Positions 1 to 6,693 of a DNA stretch of 34,557 nt are shown piece by piece. Location of the stretch: assembly GCA_964602655.1 (NCBI GenBank), contig CAZRSF010000069.1, positions 1 to 34,557 on the forward strand, written 5' to 3'. The notes beneath the pieces were generated by a model. It made no database searches. It worked only from the letters and a program-made list of their open reading frames with translations, and was not told the origin of the DNA. The first letter of the stretch is position 1, and the number at the start of each line of letters is the position of its first letter. The position numbers and the translations under genes are program-made. The DNA comes from Moduliflexus sp964602655. GTDB lineage: Bacteria; Moduliflexota; Moduliflexia; Moduliflexales; Moduliflexaceae.

Positions 1-22
1 CGAAGTCAGGCGATGTCACGCG

Positions 23-46
23 GCAAAAGCAAGCTTTTGCACTCCT
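23..46. repeat. Short hairpin carrying an 18-nt dispersed repeat
   Basis: GCAAAAGC, AA, GCTTTTGC (23-40) forms a compact hairpin 75 nt past the dapA stop. The 18-mer GCAAGCTTTTGCACTCCT (29-46) recurs exactly at 15756-15773, where it is one arm of a terminator. There is no clear U-tract on the dapA strand, so termination of dapA here is only possible. The remainder of 1-115 shows no credible gene. Confidence 0.4.
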
Positions 47-115
47 GTTCAATCATAATGGATAATGCGATAAAATCAATCATATTTATCATGTCAATCC
101 TGTCTAATTTCCCAT

Positions 116-991
116 TCAAGGAAGGCTGTCAATCAAATTATCAAGCCGCTGCTGTAATTCCGGCGAAATTTCGACGAGCGGCAGGCGCGTTTCATGCGAC
201 GGAATCAGCCCAAGCCGGTGCAAGGCGTATTTCAGCGGCGTCGGATTCGGTTCTTGAAACAGCATGGGAATAAACCGGGAGAGCGCGTGCCAGCGCGGCA
301 ACGCGGCCTGATAATTATTCGCCTGAAGCAGCCGGAAGACTTCGACGAATTCGGCGGTTCTGAGATGCGCAGCAGCCAGAATGCCGCCGTCGCCGCCATG
401 CGTCACAGTGGTGTAAAATAGGGCGTCTTCGCCGGTCAAAACAGAGAATCCCTCCGGTTTCTGTCCGATCAATTCGGTTGTCTGTTTCAGGTTGCCGCAG
501 GAGTCTTTCACGCCGATAATATTGCGCTGCTGCGCCAATTTCAGCAGTGTCTCGTTTTCCAAATTCACGCCGGTGCGGTAAGGGATATTGTAGATGATGA
601 TTTTCAAGCTCGTCGCTTCGGAAATACGCAGAAAATGCTCGTACATTCCGCGCTGACTCGGACGATTGTAGTAAGGGCAGACCGACAAAATCCCCTGGAT
701 GGGATAGCGTTCGACTCGTTTAAGCATCTGAAGCACTTTTTTCGTGCAATTTCCGCCGACGCCGACATAGACCGGAAGGCGACCATTGACGGCAGAAACC
801 GTTACTTCCACCATTCGTTCGATTTCATCATCCGACAGTGTCGGCGCTTCGCCGGTCGTTCCCAACGGAATCAGACCGGAAATGCCGGTCGGCAGATAAT
901 GTTCGATCAAATTCCGATACGTCTCCTCGTCAATGTCATCCTCCTGAAACGGCGTAATAATCGGCAAATACACTCCTTGCAACGTCCCCAT
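116..991 (-). CDS. dapA: 4-hydroxy-tetrahydrodipicolinate synthase (DapA)
   Basis: Cytoplasmic class I aldolase that condenses pyruvate with aspartate semialdehyde, the first committed step of lysine and meso-diaminopimelate synthesis. Visible family signatures are GTTGEAPTL (pyruvate-binding threonines), YYNRPSQRG with the proton-relay Tyr, YNIPYRTG with the substrate-binding Arg typical of true DapA, and IIGVKDSCG with the Schiff-base Lys. From the chosen ATG the protein is 291 aa, matching the usual length of about 292. An upstream TTG (1045) would add 18 residues outside the family fold, so I prefer ATG 991, although no good ribosome binding site precedes it. It is transcribed divergently from a LysR-type regulator. 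Related aldolases such as N-acetylneuraminate lyase are less likely given the Arg and the GTTGE motif. Confidence 0.93.
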   Translation of the reverse strand: MGTLQGVYLPIITPFQEDDIDEETYRNLIEHYLPTGISGLIPLGTTGEAPTLSDDEIERMVEVTVSAVNGRLPVYVGVGGNCTKKVLQMLKRVERYPIQGILSVCPYYNRPSQRGMYEHFLRISEATSLKIIIYNIPYRTGVNLENETLLKLAQQRNIIGVKDSCGNLKQTTELIGQKPEGFSVLTGEDALFYTTVTHGGDGGILAAAHLRTAEFVEVFRLLQANNYQAALPRWHALSRFIPMLFQEPNPTPLKYALHRLGLIPSHETRLPLVEISPELQQRLDNLIDSLP

Positions 992-1083
992 CTTGTTTGC
1001 TGCGGCAACGGTGCAAGAGACATTGTCTCCACACCAGTGCCGCAATCTCCTGAATAAAGATAATTTTCATCGCGACCCTGTGA

Positions 1084-1111
1084 CATATAGTGAGCCTATG
1101 TGCTCTGTCAA
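1084..1111 (-). promoter_or_regulatory. Probable dapA promoter
   Basis: On the minus strand TTGACA (1111-1106) is followed after 16 nt by TATATG (1089-1084). Predicted transcription start is near 1077, giving a leader of about 86 nt before ATG 991. The -35 box abuts a perfect palindrome (1110-1124). Confidence 0.55.
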
Positions 1112-1124
1112 CCCTGGCAGGGTT
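1110..1124. repeat. Perfect 15-bp palindrome beside the dapA -35 box
   Basis: AACCCTGGCAGGGTT is a perfect inverted repeat (7-bp arms, central G). It overlaps the last two bases of the dapA -35 box and lies in the dapA/LysR divergent intergenic region, where an operator for the neighbouring regulator would be expected. The core AACCCTGGCAGGG also appears in the stem after secA (5708-5720), so it may be a dispersed hairpin rather than an operator. Confidence 0.5.
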
Positions 1125-1261
1125 ATGCGGAGACACGAACTCGTTTTCAATTTTCACTTGACAAACTCGTCATGGCAACGGTACGCCTCAGAAGTCAACC
1201 TGTCAAATCGTTTTATTCGATATGGCTTTCGGGATTTCTGATACCTGTTTTGATTCTGCTT

Positions 1262-2146
1262 ATGGAACTCTACCATTTACGCAGTTTTCTCATGGTGGCG
1301 AACGAAGGGCGGCTTACTCGCGCCGCGCAGCGCTTGTTTACCAGCCAGCCGGCAGTCAGCGCCCATATCAAAGCGCTGGAAGATGAACTTGGTCTGTCGT
1401 TATTCCGCCGGACGCCGCAAGGCATGGAACTCTCGCAGGAAGGGGAGTTCTTGAAAACCTACGCGGAGAAATGCCTAACAAGCGTCAACGACTTTGTGTC
1501 GGCGGCGAAACATCTCCGTCAAGAGTTCGTCGGGCGGCTGAATATCGGCCTGAATACCGCCCCCGAAACACTCCGCGCGGGTGAGTTGTTAGCGGTCATG
1601 GCGGCGAATTATCCGCAAATCGAATTTCATCTCTATCAGCGCAACTCCTGGAAGATGGCGGAAGCGTTGCAAGTGGGAGAATTGGATGCCGGGTACATGT
1701 TCGGCGAGGTGAAGTCGCCAGAAATCAAAACTGTTCCGCTACGCACCTGCTATTTGCGGATTGTCGCGCCGCTCAAATGGCAGACGCAGCTTGCTGGCGC
1801 GGATTGGAAGGAATTGGCGTCGTATCCCTGGATCGGCGTGCCGGAACTTTGCCCGTTTCATCGCGTGATTGCCGACATTTTCGCGCAGCGCCGGCTCACG
1901 CTGAATATCGTCGCAGTCGGCGATCAAGAAGCGATGTTGAGCAATTTGGTGCGGGCCGGAATCGGATTGAGCGTGATGATCGAAGAAGAGGCGCTGGATG
2001 CGCAGCAACAGGGATTGCTGTGGATTTGGGAACGCGAACGGCTGCCAATCAGCCTGTCATTCTCTTATATGCAGCATCGCGAGCAAGAACCGGCGATTCA
2101 GGCGTTATTAAGCGGGCTGCATCAGGTTGAGCAGATTCATCATTGA
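1262..2146 (+). CDS. LysR-family transcriptional regulator
   Basis: DNA-binding regulator with an N-terminal winged helix-turn-helix (residues about 1-60: MELYHLRSFLMVANEGRLTR, then AAQRLFTSQPAVSAHIKALE) and a C-terminal periplasmic-binding-protein-like effector domain (about 90-290). From ATG 1262 it is 294 aa, the usual LysR length. The reading frame stays open upstream, but those residues lie outside the family fold and family homology begins exactly at MELYHL. It is divergent from dapA, the classical arrangement in which a LysR protein controls itself and its neighbour. Whether dapA is its target is inference, because the residues seen do not identify the effector. No strong ribosome binding site is visible. 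Confidence 0.9.
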   Translation: MELYHLRSFLMVANEGRLTRAAQRLFTSQPAVSAHIKALEDELGLSLFRRTPQGMELSQEGEFLKTYAEKCLTSVNDFVSAAKHLRQEFVGRLNIGLNTAPETLRAGELLAVMAANYPQIEFHLYQRNSWKMAEALQVGELDAGYMFGEVKSPEIKTVPLRTCYLRIVAPLKWQTQLAGADWKELASYPWIGVPELCPFHRVIADIFAQRRLTLNIVAVGDQEAMLSNLVRAGIGLSVMIEEEALDAQQQGLLWIWERERLPISLSFSYMQHREQEPAIQALLSGLHQVEQIHH

Positions 2147-2336
2147 TATCACCGCCTCACCTCTCCTGAAATGCGATAAGTTCTTACATCGTATCGCTGA
2201 TAGAGTTTTCCATTGACGAAAATCCGCAAGTTTGTTGAAAGGGAACAAACCGTTTTATCTGTTGTATGTCTGGAAAATGCCGCCGTGTCCGGCGTGTGTT
2301 TTCTTGCCGATAGCCTTATGAGATCAGCGAGGAATT

Positions 2337-5300
2337 ATGTTAAAAGCCTTATTGTATAAAATTTTTAAGCCGAAAAATGAGCGCACCTTGATGCAATATC
2401 GCGCCATTGTCGAAAAAATCAACGCGCTTGAGCCGAAATTAGAGCGGTACAGCGACGACGAATTGCGCGGCATGACGGAAACGTTCCGCAAAAAAATCAT
2501 CGAAGATGCCGCATCTCACGCCAAAGAGCGTTTAATCAAAGATGAGCGCGGCCTGCGCAAACATTTGCAAGAATTATTCGGAGAAGAAGAAGGCAACGAT
2601 TTTTTCTCTGTCAGCGTCAGCAAATTTCACAACAAAGTGCTGATGGGAATTCTCGACAGCCTGAGACAAGACGTATCGCGCACGATCTTGCAACTCAAGG
2701 AACTCCAGCAATTCGAAGGCATCGCCGATGACCTGCTGCGTGAAGGCGTCGAGGATTATCTGCGCCAGATGCTGCAAGAAGAAATCGAAAAATCCATGAA
2801 TGACATTTTGCCGGATGCCTTCGCCGTCGTGCGCGAAGCGTCGAAGCGCGTCTTGAAAATGCGCCATTTCGACGTGCAGATGATCGGCGGGATCGCGCTG
2901 CATCAGGGCAATATCTCGGAAATGAAAACCGGCGAAGGGAAGACGCTGGTAGCAACGCTGCCGGTTTATCTCAACGCGCTCTCCGGGCGCGGCGTGCATG
3001 TCGTCACGGTCAACGACTACCTCGCCCGGCGCGACCGCGAATGGATGGGGAAAATTTACGAATTTCTCGGCTTGACCATCGGCGTCATCCAGAACAGCAT
3101 GAGTCCGAAAGACCGCCAACATCAGTACGCCTGCGACATCACCTACGGCACGAATAACGAGTTCGGCTTCGACTATCTGCGCGACAATTTGAAAAGTGAC
3201 CCGGACGAGCGCGTGCAGCGCGAACTCAACTACGCCATCGTAGATGAAGTGGACAGCATTTTGATTGACGAAGCGCGGACGCCGCTGATTATCTCCGGCG
3301 AAGTGGAACACGATTCCAATAAGTTCCTCGATTTTCGCGGCCCGGTCAAAACGGTCGCCGATAATCAGCAGCGGATGCTGCGCGATCTGTTCGAACAGGT
3401 CAAAAAATACGACGAAACCAACCCGGAAGCCTATGAAAAATACGAACTCCTCGTCAAAATCGAACGCGGCAACCCCAAATTCGACCAGTTGCTTGACTAT
3501 GTCGCCGAAAACAAATCCGCCAAAAAGAACATGCTGCAAGTCGAAAATGACTACATGCGCGACAAACGTACGCATGAATTGGGCGACGGTTTGCTCTTCG
3601 TCATCAGCGAAAAAGAGCATAACGTCGAGTTGACCGAAGAAGGTCAGCGCAAGCTGTCCAGCCGCGAGGCCGACCTCTTCGTGCTGCCGGATTTGGATGC
3701 CGAATTCTCGCGGATTGACGGCGACGCGACGCTGAACGACGAGCAAAAAGCTGAGGAAAAACGCGCGCTGAATAAATTGTACGACGAGCGTCACGAAAAA
3801 ATTCACAACATTACCCAACTCATCCGCGCCTATACGCTCTTCAAAAAAGATGTGGATTACGTCGTGAACAATGGCGAAGTCGTGATCGTGGACGAGTTCA
3901 CCGGGCGCATGATGCCGGGACGCCGTTACAGCGACGGTCTGCATCAGGCGTTGGAAGCCAAAGAAGGCTTGCAGGTCGCCAAAGCGAGTCAGACGGTTGC
4001 GACGGTAACGCTGCAAAATTACTTCCGCCTGTACGGAAAATTAGCGGGCATGACCGGCACCGCCGAAACCGAAGCAGCGGAATTCATGAACATTTACAAG
4101 CTCGATGTCGTCGTGATTCCGACCAATAAGCCGATGCGCCGCAAGGATGCGTCCGACGTGATTTACAAAACCGAAAAGGCCAAATTCCGCAACGCGGCGC
4201 GGGAGATCGTGGATTGCTACATCAAAGGCCAGCCGACGCTGGTCGGCACGATTACGATCAAAGTGTCGGAAGAACTGAGCGAAATGCTCACGATGAAGCA
4301 TTTGAACCAGATTCTTGCGCCGGAAAAACTGGAAGAATTGAAGGCCGTCATGGAAAAACGCGAGCATCGCGGCAAAATTCCGCATCATGTCTTGAACGCG
4401 AAATACCATGAACAGGAAGCCGAAATCATCTCGAAAGCCGGGCAGTTCGGTGCGGTCACGATTGCCACGAACATGGCCGGACGCGGGACGGACATCGTGC
4501 TGGGCGACGGCGTGCGGGAACTCGGCGGGCTGCACATTCTCGGCACGGAACGCCATGAAAGCCGCCGGATTGATAACCAGTTGCGCGGACGAGCCGGTCG
4601 TCAGGGCGATCCGGGATCATCGCGGTTTTATTTGTCGCTGGAAGACGATCTGATGCGCATTTTCGGATCGGAGCGCATCGCGGGCATTATGGAGCGGCTC
4701 GGCGTGGACGAGGATGAACCGATTGAACACATGCTGCTGTCGCGCACGATTGAAAACGCCCAGAAGAAGGTCGAAGGCTTCAACTTCGAAATCCGCAAGC
4801 AATTGCTGAAATATGATGACGTGAACAATAAACAGCGCGAAGTGATTTACGCCCGCCGCGATCACGTCATTTTCAGCCAGGATTTGCAGAGCGATTTCCT
4901 TTCGATGGCGGAAGATTCCATTTACGACCTCTTAGAAACGTACGCACCGCAGGATAAATACCCCGAAGATTGGGATTACGAAGGCTTGAAAGCCGCGTTG
5001 CTGGATCGCTACTCGCTTTATCAAGCGTTCGACCGTCTCGATAAAGAGAGCCTGACGCGCGAGTCGTTGGTTGACATCCTGAAACAACGCTTCGAGCAAG
5101 GCTTGCAGGACAAACACGCGGAATTGGCGAAAATTCCCGACGAGCCTTTCCAGTGGTTTTTCGGCAAAATCAAAGAACACGATACGAAAATGAACGTCTT
5201 CCTGCGTTCGATCATGCTCCGCGCGATTGACCGCAACTGGATGGATAACCTGCTCGCCCTCGACCATTTGAAAGAAGGCATCGGGCTGCGCGGCTACGGT

Positions 5301-5666
5301 CAGAAAGACCCGCTGCTGGAATACAAGCGGGAAGGCTTCGAAATCTTTTCCGATATGATTGACCGCATTAACGTCGAAAGCGTCGAGATGATCATGAAAT
5401 TCGCCGTGCGGACGGAGCAGCCGTCACAGCCGCGCCCGATTATCGCCTCGGCCAGCGAACAGGTCGAAGACACGCAAGGCATGGCGCTGCGGCGCGGTCG
5501 GCAGATGCAGCAGCAACAGCAGCAGAATGTTGACGAACTCGCCACCAACACCAGCGAAGGCGAGACGAAAATGCAGCCGGTCGTCCGTGAAGAACCGAAA
5601 GTCGGGCGGAACGACCTCTGCCCTTGCGGCAGCGGCAAAAAATACAAAAAGTGTCACGGACAGTAA
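2337..5666 (+). CDS. secA: Preprotein translocase ATPase SecA
   Basis: Motor ATPase that drives secretory proteins through SecYEG. GEGKT (residues 199-203, Walker A) and DEVDS (from 303, DEAD-like Walker B) mark nucleotide-binding domain 1. Helicase-like motifs TNMAGRGTDI and QLRGRAGRQGD lie further on, and the C-terminus VGRNDLCPCGSGKKYKKCH is the zinc-binding SEC-C tail that contacts SecB and ribosomes. At 1109 aa it is about 200 longer than E. coli SecA. Much of the excess lies between DEARTPLIISG and TLFKKDVDYVV, within the preprotein cross-linking domain, as in Bacteroidetes/Chlorobi-type SecA. A Gln-rich run (QMQQQQQQ) precedes the tail. GAGG sits about 5 nt before ATG 2337. It stands alone between the LysR gene and a terminator hairpin. 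Confidence 0.98.
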   Translation: MLKALLYKIFKPKNERTLMQYRAIVEKINALEPKLERYSDDELRGMTETFRKKIIEDAASHAKERLIKDERGLRKHLQELFGEEEGNDFFSVSVSKFHNKVLMGILDSLRQDVSRTILQLKELQQFEGIADDLLREGVEDYLRQMLQEEIEKSMNDILPDAFAVVREASKRVLKMRHFDVQMIGGIALHQGNISEMKTGEGKTLVATLPVYLNALSGRGVHVVTVNDYLARRDREWMGKIYEFLGLTIGVIQNSMSPKDRQHQYACDITYGTNNEFGFDYLRDNLKSDPDERVQRELNYAIVDEVDSILIDEARTPLIISGEVEHDSNKFLDFRGPVKTVADNQQRMLRDLFEQVKKYDETNPEAYEKYELLVKIERGNPKFDQLLDYVAENKSAKKNMLQVENDYMRDKRTHELGDGLLFVISEKEHNVELTEEGQRKLSSREADLFVLPDLDAEFSRIDGDATLNDEQKAEEKRALNKLYDERHEKIHNITQLIRAYTLFKKDVDYVVNNGEVVIVDEFTGRMMPGRRYSDGLHQALEAKEGLQVAKASQTVATVTLQNYFRLYGKLAGMTGTAETEAAEFMNIYKLDVVVIPTNKPMRRKDASDVIYKTEKAKFRNAAREIVDCYIKGQPTLVGTITIKVSEELSEMLTMKHLNQILAPEKLEELKAVMEKREHRGKIPHHVLNAKYHEQEAEIISKAGQFGAVTIATNMAGRGTDIVLGDGVRELGGLHILGTERHESRRIDNQLRGRAGRQGDPGSSRFYLSLEDDLMRIFGSERIAGIMERLGVDEDEPIEHMLLSRTIENAQKKVEGFNFEIRKQLLKYDDVNNKQREVIYARRDHVIFSQDLQSDFLSMAEDSIYDLLETYAPQDKYPEDWDYEGLKAALLDRYSLYQAFDRLDKESLTRESLVDILKQRFEQGLQDKHAELAKIPDEPFQWFFGKIKEHDTKMNVFLRSIMLRAIDRNWMDNLLALDHLKEGIGLRGYGQKDPLLEYKREGFEIFSDMIDRINVESVEMIMKFAVRTEQPSQPRPIIASASEQVEDTQGMALRRGRQMQQQQQQNVDELATNTSEGETKMQPVVREEPKVGRNDLCPCGSGKKYKKCHGQ

Positions 5667-5690
5667 GACGCGGCCTTGTTGCCTTACCCC

Positions 5691-5724
5691 GCCCTGCCAG
5701 GGTTTTGAACCCTGGCAGGGCTTT
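5691..5724 (+). terminator. Hairpin terminator candidate after secA
   Basis: A perfect 14-bp stem (GCCCTGCCAGGGTT, loop TTG, AACCCTGGCAGGGC; 5691-5721) is followed by a short T-run. It lies 25 nt past the secA stop and between convergent genes. The U-tract is weak, and the stem shares its core with the palindrome at 1110-1124, so it may also be a dispersed repeat. Confidence 0.55.
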
Positions 5725-5817
5725 ATGATTGCGTACCAGCCGAGATAGTCCTATCGGCGGGGCGGCCTTCCTGCTGATGAATCTGCGCCATGAGATGGCG
5801 CGTGAGGCTATCCGAAT

Positions 5818-6141
5818 TTATGTTGATTTCCAATCTGCGCCAGCCAGTAAATTGGCGACTGACAAATCTTCGTCTAATCCCGGCCAATGCAGACTCACGC
5901 CGCCGCCGCCGATTTCATATTCTTCGCGTTGCGAAGCCGTCGCCTCTGCCAATAGCGGAAACCAGGATAACGGCACGCTGATGACGCGGCCATCCGTCAG
6001 GACGACATGCATCATGTTCTCGTCGAACGTCAGTTGTTGCGCGAATGCCGTTGTCGGCACATACGCCCGTTGAATCTTTGGACGTGCGATTTCACGCCGT
6101 GTTCGTGTGGTTCTTGTGATAGGCTCAACTAAAGTATTCAT
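5818..6141 (-). CDS. DUF2442 domain protein
   Basis: A 107-aa protein whose second half carries the DUF2442 signature: a strand with LTDGRVISVPLSWFPLL, an ATASQREEYEIGGGGVSLHW segment and an LDEDLSVANLLAG end. DUF2442 proteins are small and often encoded beside DUF4160 proteins, as here. The pair has been suggested to be toxin-antitoxin-like, but I know of no firm biochemical role. ATG 6141 is preceded by GGAGG with 6-nt spacing. The start lies inside the end of the DUF4160 gene (17-nt overlap), implying co-translation. The N-terminal 35 residues, rich in Arg and Thr, are not part of the domain. Confidence 0.85.
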   Translation of the reverse strand: MNTLVEPITRTTRTRREIARPKIQRAYVPTTAFAQQLTFDENMMHVVLTDGRVISVPLSWFPLLAEATASQREEYEIGGGGVSLHWPGLDEDLSVANLLAGADWKST

Positions 6142-6358
6142 CCCATGCCTCCAAAAAATCGGTTTGATACTCTTGAAGTATCCGTGTGATCTCATTCAGT
6201 TCATGCGTTTTAAACCCGTAATTCGACGCGACTTCAAGCGAAGCCAACCAAATTTTTGCTTCATGTTCGCCCGCTTTGATATGGATATGCGGCGGCTCGC
6301 CGCGTTCGTTGCTAAAAAATTTGAATTGGTATCGCCCGATCCGTAAAAGTGTTGGCAT
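6125..6358 (-). CDS. DUF4160 domain protein
   Basis: A 77-aa protein matching DUF4160: MPTLLRIGRYQFKFFSNE, then EPPHIHIKAGEHEAKIWLA, then a C-terminal helix with HELNEITRILQEYQTDFLEAWDEYF. The PPHIH segment is the family hallmark. The frame is open upstream to 6562, but homology begins at MPTLLRIG, and AAGGAA lies about 8 nt upstream of that ATG. It is the middle gene of a tight minus-strand cluster: the upstream ORF stops 4 nt before it and the DUF2442 gene overlaps its end. Its function is unknown; a toxin-antitoxin-like pairing with DUF2442 is a hypothesis from gene order only. Confidence 0.85.
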   Translation of the reverse strand: MPTLLRIGRYQFKFFSNERGEPPHIHIKAGEHEAKIWLASLEVASNYGFKTHELNEITRILQEYQTDFLEAWDEYFS

Positions 6359-6362
6359 GTCG

Positions 6363-6602
6363 TCAATTCCTTTCTTCAACCAATTTTTGCTGAATACTCT
6401 GCAACGTCCCTTCTGCCTCAGCCAGATGTCGGTTGCCTGTCTCTCTGAAAATCGTGACGCCCGCCTGAATGCGCCCGTCGTAAGTGCGGCTGAGGACGAG
6501 CGCTCTTCGCAGGTTGTCAGCGCCTTCGCAAGCTTCCCTTGTCGGAAATAGACGTTCCGCATTGATAGAAGAAATTCTCTGCTTATGTGGAAATTCGGTC
6601 AA
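6363..6602 (-). CDS. Small hypothetical protein, first of the DUF4160/DUF2442 cluster
   Basis: A 79-codon frame from a TTG start, not recognised as any family. It ends 4 nt before the DUF4160 start, and its last codons (GAAAGGAAT) contain that gene's ribosome binding site, which argues for a genuine translated upstream frame. The codons look similar to neighbouring genes, and the C-terminal 45 residues would form an Ala/Glu/Gln-rich helical segment. The start is uncertain: no Shine-Dalgarno sequence precedes the TTG, and an internal start is possible. It may be the truncated remnant of a longer gene. Confidence 0.35.
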   Translation of the reverse strand: MTEFPHKQRISSINAERLFPTREACEGADNLRRALVLSRTYDGRIQAGVTIFRETGNRHLAEAEGTLQSIQQKLVEERN

Positions 6603-6693
6603 GTAGTTTTCGCGAAGAAATCACAAAAACATCGGGAAATCTGGAAAAGATCGTTTGACAAAAACAGATGATTCGGAGAAGAGAGGAAAGATT

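Noticed and set aside
992..1077. Lysine riboswitch in the dapA leader
   Set aside because: The predicted leader is about 86 nt, too short for a lysine riboswitch, and no matching core helices are seen.
2574..4016. 480-aa open frame antisense to secA, and several other long antisense frames inside secA
   Set aside because: Composition is that of a shadow frame (Phe/His/Val-rich), and secA on the other strand is certain.
6359..6562. Upstream extension of the DUF4160 frame to 145 aa
   Set aside because: The extra 68 residues are Arg/Ser-rich and overlap a more coding-like frame; domain homology starts at ATG 6358.
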